A stretch of DNA of 64,000 nucleotides from Qipengyuania citrea (GTDB lineage: Bacteria > Pseudomonadota > Alphaproteobacteria > Sphingomonadales > Sphingomonadaceae), in assembly GCF_024171405.1 (NCBI RefSeq), contig NZ_JALJZT010000002.1, positions 1,488,001-1,552,000 on the forward strand. Direction: 5' to 3'. The position numbers were made by a program, and so were the translations under genes. Positions 33,144-43,874 of the stretch are shown piece after piece (position 1 is the first letter of the stretch; the number at the start of each line of letters is the position of its first letter). The notes below the pieces were generated by a model. The model had not been told where the DNA came from, searched no databases, and saw only the letters and a program-made list of their open reading frames with translations.

Positions 33144-34484
33144 CTAGGCGATCTTGCTCAGCGGCCACCACGGCCCGGTGGGGCGTTCGGCCTTGTGCCG
33201 ACCCAGGTCGCGCAGCCGCGCCATGAAGGCGGGCTTGAACATCTCGTCATCCTTGAAGTTCTCGCCCACATCGCTCGGGAAGGTGTCGTAGCGGTCGGCG
33301 CTGGTCAGCATGATCTTGCCATAGGGATTGTTGAGCCGCAGCCCCGCAATCGCGCCGATCTCGCTTTCATTGACCAGCAGGTCGTAGCCGCGCTGGCCGT
33401 TCCTGAGCGGGCCCGAAGTGGTGTTGAGCGCTGCGTCGGGTTTGCGCGCGGTGGGGCCGTTGCGCACGACATAGACGGTCGGCGCCTTGCGTTCGTAATC
33501 GTCGCCGAAGCTCGCCTGCTTCATGGTCGCCAGCGCCTCCGGGCCGGTTTGCGCGGCCATCTGCTTGCGCACTTCCTGGTCGACCGCGGCCATCGCCCGG
33601 TCGAAGAACACCGAGCGGCGCACCCCGCCGTCATATTGCGTCATCGGCTTCCCATCGCTGCCCGCGACCCGCAATTGCTGGTGGAACACCGGCATGGCGG
33701 AAGACGCCATCGACGCCGCCGCCAGCGCCTGGGCCGCTGCCGCCGCATCGGGCGCAGCGTTCACCAGCTGCTTGACCTCGGCATAGCGGAACACGCCGCG
33801 TTCGGCCTCGACGAAGCCGACGAACCCTTCGATGCTCGAATTGCCGATCGCCTCGACCAGCCGCGGATCGCCGCCGGGCATCAGCGCCTCGATGATCCGC
33901 TTGCGCAGCGGCGCAGTCCCCGCCGCCGAGCCGTAGAGCGGGACGGAAATGAGCTTGGTATTGTTCACCACGTCGCTTTCGCGTTCGGGCGAATAGCCCC
34001 ACACCAGCCGGTCGAGCGCGAAACGCCGCATGTCCGGGGTCTGCGCGGGGTCGAGCCCGACCATCAGCATCAGCGCCTGCAGCGAACCGGTCGAAATGCC
34101 GGTGATCACGCCAATACCCGGCAGGGCGAGTTCATCGGGGCTGTGCCGGCTCAGCGTGTCGAACAGGCCCGCGCCATAGGCCCCCCATTGGCCGCCGCCC
34201 GACAGCAGCAGCACATTGCAATCGGGCCGTTCGGCCTGGTTGTGGCATTGCACCGCATCGCGGATCGAACAGGACATGCGGTCATCCAGCGTGCAGATCT
34301 TCGCATCGGGCACATCCGCCTGCACATCGCGGATGAAGGGGCCAACATCGCCATCGACCACATGGCTGTAGAAGCCGTCGATCTCGAACGTCAGCGGCCC
34401 GCGGCGAAACAGCCGGAAGCCGAGATAGCCGAGCACGCCAAGCGCCACGATCGTCGCGCCGACTCCGAGCAGGAAATTCCCCAT
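33144..34484 (-). CDS. Patatin-like phospholipase family protein
   Basis: 446 residues with an N-terminal TM segment (NFLLGVGATIVALGVLGYLGF). Patatin motifs: oxyanion GGGQWGAYGAG, nucleophile Ser in GISTGS (G-x-S-x-G), and Asp in the DG of QYDGGVR. A lipid acyl hydrolase, probably membrane-bound with its domain facing the periplasm or membrane. I chose ATG 34484, which directly gives the TM segment and has GGGGGA upstream; a TTG at 34517 is an alternative. It is convergent with the ferredoxin gene. Confidence 0.85.
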   Translation of the reverse strand: MGNFLLGVGATIVALGVLGYLGFRLFRRGPLTFEIDGFYSHVVDGDVGPFIRDVQADVPDAKICTLDDRMSCSIRDAVQCHNQAERPDCNVLLLSGGGQWGAYGAGLFDTLSRHSPDELALPGIGVITGISTGSLQALMLMVGLDPAQTPDMRRFALDRLVWGYSPERESDVVNNTKLISVPLYGSAAGTAPLRKRIIEALMPGGDPRLVEAIGNSSIEGFVGFVEAERGVFRYAEVKQLVNAAPDAAAAAQALAAASMASSAMPVFHQQLRVAGSDGKPMTQYDGGVRRSVFFDRAMAAVDQEVRKQMAAQTGPEALATMKQASFGDDYERKAPTVYVVRNGPTARKPDAALNTTSGPLRNGQRGYDLLVNESEIGAIAGLRLNNPYGKIMLTSADRYDTFPSDVGENFKDDEMFKPAFMARLRDLGRHKAERPTGPWWPLSKIA

Positions 34485-34542
34485 GACCGCATCCCCCAGG
34501 TTGATCGGGAGGGACAATGCGCCCGTATTGCGGCGAATTCAA

Positions 34543-37323
34543 TCAGCCGTGTGCGCCGAACTCGTTGGCGATCGCGGTCGAGATCCGCAGGCACAGCGCA
34601 TAGGCCTGCTCGATCGGCTCGATCGAATTGGCGCGGATCGCGGCATAGCCTTCTCCCTCGCCCAGCGGATACTCGCCCGCTTCGTCGAGCGCGAAATCGC
34701 CCTTGCGCGGAAAGCTGATGGGGAAGGCGCGGCGCAATTGCGCCAGCGCTTCGTCGATCCGCAGCGTGAACACCATTTCGAGCACATCGGTACGGCTGAT
34801 GTCGTTGGCGCGGCTGAAGGCAGGCACCGAAACGACCTTGAGGAACATGTGCTGGAGCAGTGCGAGGCGCACCGCCTGAAGCACACCGATCGCGCGGCGC
34901 ACGCTTTCGCGTTCGGGATGCGGATCGTCATCGGGCACGAGGTCGAACAGGCGGTGGAGCTTGAGCGCATCGACGCGCAGCCGCGAGGCCAGCCGCCGGA
35001 ACACGCCGTTGCGATCGTCCTTGATCAGATATTCGGCGAGCGCTTCACAGGACTGCGCAAGATGCTGTTCGGTGCCGCGATAGGGGCGGCTCGCCCAATA
35101 GGCCGAATTGAACAATTCGCCGAAGGCGGCGACGGTCTTGATGCTGGCCAGCGCATTCGAGGCGCGGACCAGCCGCATGATCTGGCGGCCGCGCGCGCTC
35201 TCGGTGAGCAGCGCGCCAAGCTCTTCGATATTGCCTTCGGCCGCGCTGCCGACCCCGGCGATGATGTTCACCGGATAGCCCAGTTGCTGCAGGATCGCGT
35301 TGTGCGGGATCGCGCGGATCTGGCGCAGGCTCATCTCGCGATCGGCGGACAGGTCGCTCTGCCGGCGCGACTTGCGGCTGCCGGTTTCGTTGAGCAGCCC
35401 GAGGCCGAAGGCGGTAATCGCACGGCTGTAAGTCCGGCTTTCGAGATGGTCGCGCTGGTGCTCCTTGATCGCGCGGTAGAAGTCGAGGCTGAGATCGGTC
35501 CGCCGGTAGAAGGGATCGGTGGGAACGTCGGCATCGGTATGCGCCGGGCTGTGCGCGATGACCTGGGTCAGCGTGGCGAGTGCGAGATCGGGCGTGGCGA
35601 AGGGCAGATACCCATCACCGCCCTGGAAGCTTGCCTCGGGTTCGAGTGCGATCCCCGCGCGGGCGAAGCGGCGCTGCGCCCAGGCGCTGAGCGCCCATTC
35701 GATACGGTCTTCGAAACTGGAGGGATGCGCGCCGCGGCCCATGCCTTCGCCATGCGTGTTGAAGATCAGCGCGGCGACATCGGTCAGCCCGTTGGCGGCC
35801 ATCGCCTCCGCCAGCCGCCCCTGTAGCCGCTCGATCGCGAGGCTGGCGGGAATCTGGCCGACGAAGCGCCCCGCATCGGAGAAACCCGTCTGGATCGCCA
35901 CGCGCCCGCGCACCTTGGCATAGGCCTTGTAGTCGGGCTCGGCGAGCAGCAGGTCGAGAAACCGCCCGCCGTGTTCGAGCGCGGTCTCGGTCTCGAACAG
36001 CGGCGAGACATCGACCTTGTCGGCAATCCCGAACAGCTTGGCGAAATAGAGCGCGGCGAGCACGGTGGAGGGCTGCTCGCATTCGGCCACCAGCATGCGG
36101 ATCGGCGCATCGGCGTCCACATGCTTGAGGATCTGCGCCATCGCGAGGAACTGGCGCACCGCGGTGGAGCTTTCGACCGCGAGGCTGGCGAAATTGGCGC
36201 TTTGCGGTTCAACGCTGGCGAGCAGTTCGCGCAAGGCGGCAATCGCGCCGCGGCTCGACAAGTCGATATCCGCCGCATCACCGAGCCGGGTGCGGATCGC
36301 ATTGTGCAATTGCTTGGCATTCACGCGGAAATGGATCCAGCTCATGCCAAGCCCGTCGGCGCGCATGGCGGCCGCCAGCGTGCGCCGGCCGATCGCATCC
36401 TCCGCATTGCTGTCGCCCGCCTCGCTCTCGAGCTGGTCGATCAGCGGGGCAAGCGTGAGCAGCTTGGCCGGATGGTCCGCCGTCAGGCGATTGGCGGCGG
36501 CCGACATTGCCGCCGGGTCGGACAGGTCCCCGGCGAAGTCCGCCGCGCTCGCCGCCGCATGATCGCGGGCTGCGCGCAGCGCGGCGATGGCCCCATGCGC
36601 CACGTCGATTGCTTCGAGCGTATCCGCATAGCGCCCCAGCCGCTGCGCCTTTTCGGCCAGGCGGAAGGCGATCGAATTGTACCAGGTGATATCGGTGCGC
36701 CCGTCCATGTCGTAACCGACCCAGCTGGCGAAGCGGAACGGCATGGGCTGCAATTCGGTCCAGCGGTCGGGATAGGCCCCGCGCGCCTCACGCAGCACCG
36801 CGGCCACGATGCGGTCGCGCGCATCCTGCGCATTGGCCAGCGCGGCCATGGCGCATTCGTGCTCGTAGCGCAGCGTGATTTCGGGCGTCTCGGAGGGGCC
36901 CTGCGGATCGGCTTCGCGTCCCGAGGCGACCGCCGTGGCCACCGCCTCGCTCTGCCGCGGCGTTAGCAGGAAGGTGGGGTGGGCGGTAAACACCGCATGC
37001 ATGTGCGGGCGTTCCCACGAGGCGCGGAAGCGCTCGAAATCATCGCCTGCCGCCGCCAGCGTGGCGAGCCGGCGATCAGCCTCCTGCGGTTCGAGCAGAT
37101 TGCCGAGCCGCACAGCCCGCGCGTCGAGCGATTGCGCTTCGAGCTCGTCGACCAGTCCCGCCAGCGCATCGATCCCCAGTTCGCCGCTTTCGAGCTTGCG
37201 CGAAATGTCGAGCGAAAGTTGGAACACGGGGTTGAACAGCGGCGTCTCGCGCGTCTGGCTGTGGAGCACGCGCAGCCTATCGCTCAAGCTTGCCAGGGTC
37301 GGTTCGATCTTCGTTTCGGCCAT
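34543..37323 (-). CDS. ppc: Divergent phosphoenolpyruvate-carboxylase-like protein
   Basis: About 926 residues, near the normal PEPC length, and similar along its whole length. However, several catalytic blocks differ from classical PEPC. The His block reads FTAHPTFLL (His kept, following Glu lost). The mobile-lysine block GYSDSxKDxG reads TGFSDAGRFVG (Lys to Arg). The HGRGGxxGRGG block reads NTHGEGMGRGAHPS, and the C-terminus lacks the usual NTG end. It may be a PEPC variant of sphingomonads or a different enzyme. Three ATGs in a row begin the gene; the last (37323) is best spaced from GGGA. Confidence 0.75.
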   Translation of the reverse strand: MAETKIEPTLASLSDRLRVLHSQTRETPLFNPVFQLSLDISRKLESGELGIDALAGLVDELEAQSLDARAVRLGNLLEPQEADRRLATLAAAGDDFERFRASWERPHMHAVFTAHPTFLLTPRQSEAVATAVASGREADPQGPSETPEITLRYEHECAMAALANAQDARDRIVAAVLREARGAYPDRWTELQPMPFRFASWVGYDMDGRTDITWYNSIAFRLAEKAQRLGRYADTLEAIDVAHGAIAALRAARDHAAASAADFAGDLSDPAAMSAAANRLTADHPAKLLTLAPLIDQLESEAGDSNAEDAIGRRTLAAAMRADGLGMSWIHFRVNAKQLHNAIRTRLGDAADIDLSSRGAIAALRELLASVEPQSANFASLAVESSTAVRQFLAMAQILKHVDADAPIRMLVAECEQPSTVLAALYFAKLFGIADKVDVSPLFETETALEHGGRFLDLLLAEPDYKAYAKVRGRVAIQTGFSDAGRFVGQIPASLAIERLQGRLAEAMAANGLTDVAALIFNTHGEGMGRGAHPSSFEDRIEWALSAWAQRRFARAGIALEPEASFQGGDGYLPFATPDLALATLTQVIAHSPAHTDADVPTDPFYRRTDLSLDFYRAIKEHQRDHLESRTYSRAITAFGLGLLNETGSRKSRRQSDLSADREMSLRQIRAIPHNAILQQLGYPVNIIAGVGSAAEGNIEELGALLTESARGRQIMRLVRASNALASIKTVAAFGELFNSAYWASRPYRGTEQHLAQSCEALAEYLIKDDRNGVFRRLASRLRVDALKLHRLFDLVPDDDPHPERESVRRAIGVLQAVRLALLQHMFLKVVSVPAFSRANDISRTDVLEMVFTLRIDEALAQLRRAFPISFPRKGDFALDEAGEYPLGEGEGYAAIRANSIEPIEQAYALCLRISTAIANEFGAHG

Positions 37324-37580
37324 CATCATTCCCTATGTCCCGCAGAGCGGAGGGTTCCGCGCGAAACCGGGCGCAGTGTCAAGCGGGGCGCCCATCGGTA
37401 GCGCGTGAATACCAATGCGTATGGCTCAGGTGCGCCTTGCACGCGACCCCGCATGCGAACCATTGGCCGATTTGAGGGGTGGACTTAGCCGCTGCCACCC
37501 GCCACGCCTCGCCGTCATGTTAACGCGATCTTGACCCGCGCTGCCGGACACGGATCGGCCTGCGACGCGAAAGGGAATAT

Positions 37581-38453
37581 ATGAGCGACTGGACCATCGG
37601 CATCATCGGAGGATCGGGGCTTTATGCCATCGATGCGCTCGAGGATGCGCAATGGATCCCGATCCAGTCGCCCTGGGGCCAGCCGTCGGATGAAGTCCTG
37701 TGCGGAACCATCGGCCATGTCCGCGTGCGCTTCCTGCCGCGTCATGGGCGGGGACACCGCATCGCCCCTTCGACGATCAATGCGCGCGCCAATATCGACG
37801 CGCTCAAACGCGCGGGCTGTACCGACATCCTCGCGATCAGCGCGGTCGGTTCGCTATCGGAGGACCTGGCGCCGGGCCGCTTCGTCACGGTCGACCAGTT
37901 CATCGACAACACCAAGGGTCGCCCGTCGACCTTCTTCGGCGACGGCTTCGTCACGCATGTCAGCATGGCCGACCCGGTCTGCCCGCGGCTCGCCAAACAC
38001 GCTGCCAAGGCAGTCACCGGCGCGGGCGGCGAATGCACCGAAGGCGCGACCTATCTTGCGATGGAAGGTCCGCAGTTTTCGACCAGGGCGGAAAGCCGGC
38101 TCTACCGCCATTGGGGCGCCGAAGTGATCGGGATGACCGGCATGCCCGAAGCCCGGCTCGCGCGCGAGGCCGAACTGCCCTATGCGCTGCTGGCCATGGT
38201 CACCGATTACGATTGCTGGCGCGAAGAGGGCGAGGCCGTCGATCTGGCGCAGGTCGTCGAGCAGATGGAGCAGAACTCCAAACTGGCGCGCAAGGCAGTC
38301 GAGACCTTCTGCAAGGGCTTGCCGCGCAAGCGCAGCCCTTCGCCGATCGACCACGCGCTGGACAACGCGGTGATCACCGCCACCCAGCAGCACGATCGTG
38401 CCACGCTGGCCAAGCTCGACGCCATTGCCGGGCGGTTGCTCCAGCAGGGATGA
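37581..38453 (+). CDS. mtnP: S-methyl-5'-thioadenosine phosphorylase
   Basis: 290 residues. Phosphate-binding Ser in IIGGSGLY, FLPRHGRGHRIAPSTINARAN, then AISAVGSLSEDLAPGRFV and MEGPQFSTRAES, the standard MtnP/PNP signature. It cleaves MTA from polyamine synthesis to adenine and MTR-1-P. MtnP preference (rather than xanthosine or guanosine) is inferred from the family pattern. It overlaps glpD by ATGA. Confidence 0.93.
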   Translation: MSDWTIGIIGGSGLYAIDALEDAQWIPIQSPWGQPSDEVLCGTIGHVRVRFLPRHGRGHRIAPSTINARANIDALKRAGCTDILAISAVGSLSEDLAPGRFVTVDQFIDNTKGRPSTFFGDGFVTHVSMADPVCPRLAKHAAKAVTGAGGECTEGATYLAMEGPQFSTRAESRLYRHWGAEVIGMTGMPEARLAREAELPYALLAMVTDYDCWREEGEAVDLAQVVEQMEQNSKLARKAVETFCKGLPRKRSPSPIDHALDNAVITATQQHDRATLAKLDAIAGRLLQQG

Positions 38454-39937
38454 GCCAGGCTTACGACCTCCTAGTCATCGGTGGCGGAATCAATGGTGCC
38501 GGGATCGCGCGCGATGCCGCCGGGCGCGGGCTGCGCGTGCTGCTGGTCGAGAAAGACGACCTAGCCTCACATACCTCATCGGCCAGCACCAAGCTGGTCC
38601 ATGGCGGGCTGCGCTATCTCGAGCATTACGAGTTCCGGCTCGTCTCGGAGAGCCTGCGCGAACGCGAAGTGCTGCTGCGCAATGCACCGCATATCATCTG
38701 GCCGCTGCGCTTCGTCATGCCGCACGAACCCAGCATGCGGCCCAAATGGATGCTGCGCCTCGGCCTGTTGCTCTACGATCGCATCGGCGGGAAGATGAGC
38801 CTGCCGCGCAGCAAGCGTGTCGACCTGCGCGTCGCCCCGCATCGCGGGGTGCTGCAGGAGCGGCTGCGGGCCGGGTTCGAATATTCCGACTGCTGGGTCG
38901 AGGACGCACGGCTGGTGGTGCTGACGGTCAAGGATGCCGAGGAACGCGGCGCCGAGGTGCGGGTCGGGACCGAATGCACCGCGCTGGCGCGCGCCGCCGA
39001 CGGGTGGCGGGCAACACTCCGCGATGGTGCCGGCGATAGCGAGGTGACCGCGCGCGCGGTGATCAACGCCGCTGGCCCGTTTGTCGATCGCGTGGCGAAA
39101 ATCGCGCTCGGCCGCAGCACGCCGGCGCATCTGCGGCTGGTCAAGGGCAGCCACATCATCGTCTCGCGCCGCTTCCCGGGCGAGCATGCCTATATTTTCC
39201 AGCAGCCCGACGGGCGGATCGTCTTCGCCATCCCATACGAGCGCGATTTCACGCTGATCGGCACCACCGACCAGTTGTACAAGGGCGATCTCGACGACGT
39301 GCGCATCGCGCCCGAGGAAGTCACGTATCTCTGCGAAGCCGCCTCGCGCTATTTCACCAGCGCAGTGAGCGAGGAGGAGATCGTCTCCACTTATGCCGGG
39401 GTGCGCCCGCTGTACGAAGACAATGCGGCGAGCAATTCGACCGTCACGCGCGACTATGTGTTCGAGCTGGAAGCCGAGGGCGGCGCGCCGATCCTGTCGG
39501 TCTATGGCGGCAAGATCACCACCTATCGCAAGCTTGCCGATCACGCGCTGGAAAAGCTTGGCCAAGTGCTCGATCTGCCCGGCGCGGCGTGGACCGCGCA
39601 GGCGCCGCTGCCTGGGGGTGACATGGCCGATGGCGATTTCGCCGCCTTCCTGTGGCGCGCGAACGAACGCTATGGCTGGGTACCGCCCGAAATGCTCCAG
39701 CGGCTGGCGCGCGCCTATGGCACCCGGCTCGACCTCGTGCTGGGCGAGGCGACCTCGCTCGCCGATCTCGGGCGGCACTTCGGCGGCACGCTTTATGCGG
39801 CCGAGCTGCGCTATCTCGTCGCGCATGAATATGCCCGCACTGCCGAAGATGTGTTGTGGCGGCGCAGCAAGCTGGGGCTGCACCTGGCGGAGGATGCACA
39901 ACAGGCCGTGACCGACTGGTTCGCCGCGCGCGACTGA
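38450..39937 (+). CDS. glpD: Glycerol-3-phosphate dehydrogenase (aerobic, FAD)
   Basis: 495 residues. FAD-binding motif LLVIGGGINGAGIARDAAGRG, then SSASTKLVHGGLRYLE and, later, FAIPYERDFTLIGTTD, all typical of GlpD. Membrane-associated oxidation of G3P to DHAP, passing electrons to quinone. Co-translated with mtnP (ATGA overlap). No glpK or regulator is visible beside it. Confidence 0.94.
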   Translation: MSQAYDLLVIGGGINGAGIARDAAGRGLRVLLVEKDDLASHTSSASTKLVHGGLRYLEHYEFRLVSESLREREVLLRNAPHIIWPLRFVMPHEPSMRPKWMLRLGLLLYDRIGGKMSLPRSKRVDLRVAPHRGVLQERLRAGFEYSDCWVEDARLVVLTVKDAEERGAEVRVGTECTALARAADGWRATLRDGAGDSEVTARAVINAAGPFVDRVAKIALGRSTPAHLRLVKGSHIIVSRRFPGEHAYIFQQPDGRIVFAIPYERDFTLIGTTDQLYKGDLDDVRIAPEEVTYLCEAASRYFTSAVSEEEIVSTYAGVRPLYEDNAASNSTVTRDYVFELEAEGGAPILSVYGGKITTYRKLADHALEKLGQVLDLPGAAWTAQAPLPGGDMADGDFAAFLWRANERYGWVPPEMLQRLARAYGTRLDLVLGEATSLADLGRHFGGTLYAAELRYLVAHEYARTAEDVLWRRSKLGLHLAEDAQQAVTDWFAARD

Positions 39938-40031
39938 GCGACGCTACGGAACCACCGCGTTCCACAATGCTTGAAAGGGAACCACCGCAGGTCCAAGGGG
40001 CCTGCTTGATCCCTCGTTCTCCCGGAGTCGT

Positions 40032-43000
40032 ATGGCCCTGCACGATCCTGCCCGCCTGTCCCCCATTTCCCGCCAAGCGCTCCGCGAAGCCTATCGCGCG
40101 GAAGAAAATGCCTGCGTCGCCGAACGCATGGCACAGGCCGGCGCCGCCAGCGCGAAACACGCGGAAGCAGCGCGGATCGCTATCCGCCTGATCGAGGACG
40201 CGCGTCAGCGCAAGGCGAGCGGAATCGACGCGTTCCTTCATCAATACGGCCTCGCCACCGAGGAAGGCGTGGCGCTGATGTGCCTTGCCGAAGCATTGCT
40301 GCGCGTGCCCGATGCCGCCACCGCCGATGCGCTGATCCGCGACAAGATCGGCGATATCGACTGGGCCGAACATATGGGCGAAAGCTCGTCGACCTTCGTC
40401 AATGCCGCGACCTTCTCGCTGATGCTGACCGGCGAGGTACTCGACCGCCCCGAGGATGCACAGAAGGGGATGGGCAAGACGCTCAAGCGCGCGGTCAACC
40501 GGCTTGGCGAACCCGTGATCCGCACCGCGACGCTGCAGGCCATGCGCATCCTCGGCGGCCAGTTCGTCTATGGCCGCACGATCCAGGAATCGCTCAAGCG
40601 CGCCGCGCCCGAGCGTGCCCGCGGACTGACGCACAGCTTCGACATGCTGGGCGAAGCCGCGATGACCTATGACGATGCCGAACGTTACCGGGTGAATTAT
40701 CACAAGGCGATCGACCGGCTGGTCAAGGAGGCCACCGGCGATGTCCGCACCGCGCCGGGCATTTCGGTCAAGCTGTCGGCGCTGCACCCGAAATATACCT
40801 TCCTTCACGCCGATCTTGCGGTGGCCGACCTGCTGCCGGTCGTGCGCGATCTCGCCACTGCGGCGCGCGATGCCAATATCCATTTCACCATCGACGCCGA
40901 GGAAGCCGACCGGCTCGAGCTGTCGATGGATCTGATCGAGGCGCTGGCGCGCGACGACAGCCTGTTCACCCGCCCCGACGGCAGCCGCTGGGAAGGCTTC
41001 GGCCTAGCCATCCAGGCCTATCAGAAGCGCGGCGTGCCGATGGTCGACTGGACCGCACGGCTGGCCCGCAAATACGACCGCAAGTTCTTCGTCCGGCTGG
41101 TCAAGGGCGCCTATTGGGATACCGAGATCAAGCTCAGCCAAGTCGGCGGGTTCAAGGATTTCCCCGTTTTCACGCGCAAGCTGGCCACCGATGTGAGCTA
41201 CCTCGCCTGCGCGGAAAAGATGCTCGCCGCAGACGATGCGATCTATCCGGCGTTCGCCACGCATAACGCCTACACCATCGGCGCGATCAAGGCGCTGGCG
41301 GGCGGCAAGCCGCTCGAATTCCAGCGGCTGCACGGCATGGGCGAGGACATCTACGGCGCGCTCGCGCAGATGGAAGGCAATGATCGCACCAATGTGCGCA
41401 TCTACGCCCCCACCGGCACGCATAAGGACCTGCTCGCCTATCTGGTACGGCGCCTGCTCGAAAACGGCGCGAACAGCTCGTTCGTCAATCGCATGGCCGA
41501 TGCCGAAGTGCCGGCCGCCGAGCTGGCGACCGATCCGGTGGCCGACATGGCAAAGGTCGAACCGTATCGCAATCCGACGACCCCGCTGCCAACCGACATC
41601 TTCCCCGGCCGCCCCAATTCAGCCGGAATCGACCTGTCCGATCCGCTGGTGCTCGAGCCGCTGCAGGACCGCCTCGCCGCGCTCGAAAACCGCCATTGGG
41701 TGGCCGAGCCGACCTTCGTGTCGGGGGCCGAGGGCGAAGTGGCGCCGATCAACAAGCCTCACGATCTGTCCGCCGAAGTCGGGACGCGGCGCGACGCGCT
41801 CGATTTCGAAGTCGAGGAAGCGATCAGCCGCGCCGAAGCGATCCAGCCCGGCTGGGACCGGCTGGGCGGCGAGAAGCGCGCGCTGCTGCTCGATGCCGCC
41901 GCCGATCTGTTCGAGGACCATACCGACGAATTCCTCAGCCTGTGCCAGCGCGAGGCGGGCAAGACGCTGATGGACGCGGTGCTCGAACTGCGCGAAGCGG
42001 TCGATTTCCTGCGCTTCTACGCCAATGAGGCGCGGCGCCAGTTCACCGGCCCGATCCCGCTGCCCGGCCCGACCGGCGAGGAAAATCGGCTGAGCCTGCA
42101 CGGCCGCGGCGTGTTTGCCTGCATCAGCCCGTGGAACTTCCCGCTGGCGATCTTCATCGGTACCCCCGCCGCCGCGCTGGCCGCGGGCAACACCGTCATC
42201 GCCAAGCCTGCCGAACAGACCCCGCTGATCGCCGCGCTCGCAGTGCGCCTGTGCCATGAAGCGGGCATTCCCGAAGCGGCGTTCCAGCTCCTGCCCGGCG
42301 CGGGCGATGTCGGCGAGATGATCACGGCGGATCCGCGCATTGCGGGCGTCGCCTTTACCGGCTCGACCCAGACCGCGCAGGCGATCAATCGCGGGCTGGC
42401 GGCACGCGAAGGCCCCATCGCCACGCTGATCGCCGAGACCGGCGGCCAGAACGCGATGATCGTCGATTCCACCGCGCTGCCCGAACAGGTGACGCGCGAT
42501 GTCGTCGCCAGCGCGTTCCAGAGCGCCGGCCAGCGCTGCTCCGCCTTGCGCGTCCTCTACATCCAGGACGATGTCTATGACGACATGCTGAAGATGATCC
42601 GCGGCGGGTTCGAAGCGCTGACGATCGGCAATCCCGAACACCTTGCGACCGACGTCGGCCCGGTGATCGACATGGATGCCAAATCCTCGCTCGAGCGCCA
42701 TGTCGCGCGCCGCAAGAAGGGCGGGCGACCGGTCTGGCGCCGCCGCCTGCACCGCGGCGCCAATGCCGGTTGCTACGTCGCACCGACGATCATCGAGATG
42801 GATTCGATCCTCGACCTGAAGCGCGAGAACTTCGGCCCGATCCTGCATGTGGTCCGCTGGAAGGCGTCCGACCTCGAGCGCGTGGTGGAAGATATCAACG
42901 CGACCGGTTTCGGCCTGACGCTGGGGCTCCACAGCCGCAATGACGACACGCGCGCCTTCGTGGAAGCCCGCGCCAAGGTCGGTAATTTCTACGTCAACCG

Positions 43001-43169
43001 CAACCAGATCGGCGCCGTTGTCGAAAGCCAGCCCTTCGGCGGCGAGGGTCTGTCGGGCACCGGCCCCAAGGCGGGCGGCCCGCATTACGTCGCGCGCTTC
43101 GCGACCGAGCGCGTGGTGTGCATCGACACGACCGCGGCTGGAGGGAACGCAACGCTACTGGCGAGCTAG
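40032..43169 (+). CDS. putA: Bifunctional proline dehydrogenase / P5C dehydrogenase PutA
   Basis: 1045 residues. The PRODH barrel occupies about 60-480, with [28 protein letters not shown] and [13 protein letters not shown]. The P5C dehydrogenase follows to about residue 1030, with [12 protein letters not shown] (Glu) and [14 protein letters not shown] (catalytic Cys). The N-terminal RHH DNA-binding domain of E. coli PutA is absent, so it is an enzyme only, as in other short PutA forms. It channels P5C between sites and feeds electrons to quinone. A stretch near residue 905 ([17 protein letters not shown]) is unusually basic but in frame. Confidence 0.95.
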   Translation: MALHDPARLSPISRQALREAYRAEENACVAERMAQAGAASAKHAEAARIAIRLIEDARQRKASGIDAFLHQYGLATEEGVALMCLAEALLRVPDAATADALIRDKIGDIDWAEHMGESSSTFVNAATFSLMLTGEVLDRPEDAQKGMGKTLKRAVNRLGEPVIRTATLQAMRILGGQFVYGRTIQESLKRAAPERARGLTHSFDMLGEAAMTYDDAERYRVNYHKAIDRLVKEATGDVRTAPGISVKLSALHPKYTFLHADLAVADLLPVVRDLATAARDANIHFTIDAEEADRLELSMDLIEALARDDSLFTRPDGSRWEGFGLAIQAYQKRGVPMVDWTARLARKYDRKFFVRLVKGAYWDTEIKLSQVGGFKDFPVFTRKLATDVSYLACAEKMLAADDAIYPAFATHNAYTIGAIKALAGGKPLEFQRLHGMGEDIYGALAQMEGNDRTNVRIYAPTGTHKDLLAYLVRRLLENGANSSFVNRMADAEVPAAELATDPVADMAKVEPYRNPTTPLPTDIFPGRPNSAGIDLSDPLVLEPLQDRLAALENRHWVAEPTFVSGAEGEVAPINKPHDLSAEVGTRRDALDFEVEEAISRAEAIQPGWDRLGGEKRALLLDAAADLFEDHTDEFLSLCQREAGKTLMDAVLELREAVDFLRFYANEARRQFTGPIPLPGPTGEENRLSLHGRGVFACISPWNFPLAIFIGTPAAALAAGNTVIAKPAEQTPLIAALAVRLCHEAGIPEAAFQLLPGAGDVGEMITADPRIAGVAFTGSTQTAQAINRGLAAREGPIATLIAETGGQNAMIVDSTALPEQVTRDVVASAFQSAGQRCSALRVLYIQDDVYDDMLKMIRGGFEALTIGNPEHLATDVGPVIDMDAKSSLERHVARRKKGGRPVWRRRLHRGANAGCYVAPTIIEMDSILDLKRENFGPILHVVRWKASDLERVVEDINATGFGLTLGLHSRNDDTRAFVEARAKVGNFYVNRNQIGAVVESQPFGGEGLSGTGPKAGGPHYVARFATERVVCIDTTAAGGNATLLAS

Positions 43170-43309
43170 ATGAGGCACTAGGGCCACCCACCTCCGCTCA
43201 GGCCGAGCGGATGGGGTGCGGGTGCATTGGAGACCCAGCAATCGCCGCGATACGGGATAAATCCCGCCTCCCGCTTGCCCCCGCCCCTCACTTCGGGAAT
43301 TCCTCTCCC

Positions 43310-43864
43310 ATGGCGATTCTTTCCGACAAGTGGATCCGCGACAAGGCGCAGAACGAGGGCATGATCGAGCCCTTCGTCGAGGCGCAGCGCCGCGAAGGGG
43401 TGATCAGCTACGGGCTGTCGAGCTATGGCTATGACGCGCGTGTGGCGCCCGAGTTCAAGATCTTCACCAATGTTAACAGCGCAGTGGTCGATCCGAAGAA
43501 TTTCGACGGCGACAGCCTGGTCGACCGCGAAACCGACATCTGCGTCATCCCGCCCAACAGCTTCGCGCTGGCGCGCACGGTCGAATATTTCCGCGTGCCC
43601 GAAGACGTGCTGGTGATCTGCCTCGGCAAGAGCACCTATGCGCGCTGCGGGATCATCGTGAACGTCACCCCGCTCGAACCCGGCTGGGAAGGCCATGTGA
43701 CGCTGGAATTTTCCAACACCACCCCGCTGCCGGCGAAGATCTACGCCAATGAAGGCGCCTGCCAGTTCCTGTTCCTGCAGGGCAATGAGCGCTGCGAGAC
43801 CACCTACCGGGACCGCGCGGGCAAATATATGGGCCAGCGCGGCGTGACGCTGCCCCGGCTGTGA
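43310..43864 (+). CDS. dcd: dCTP deaminase
   Basis: 184 residues. Family features: [62 protein letters not shown] with the catalytic Glu, and the GACQFLF block. It makes dUTP from dCTP for thymidylate synthesis. Start at ATG 43310 (MAILSDKWI, typical of the family). Confidence 0.95.
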   Translation: MAILSDKWIRDKAQNEGMIEPFVEAQRREGVISYGLSSYGYDARVAPEFKIFTNVNSAVVDPKNFDGDSLVDRETDICVIPPNSFALARTVEYFRVPEDVLVICLGKSTYARCGIIVNVTPLEPGWEGHVTLEFSNTTPLPAKIYANEGACQFLFLQGNERCETTYRDRAGKYMGQRGVTLPRL

Positions 43865-43874
43865 CCGCGATCGG

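Noticed and set aside
42690..42780. Frameshift in putA around [17 protein letters not shown]
   Set aside because: The frame stays open, the flanking P5C dehydrogenase motifs are intact on both sides, and other frames give no better match.
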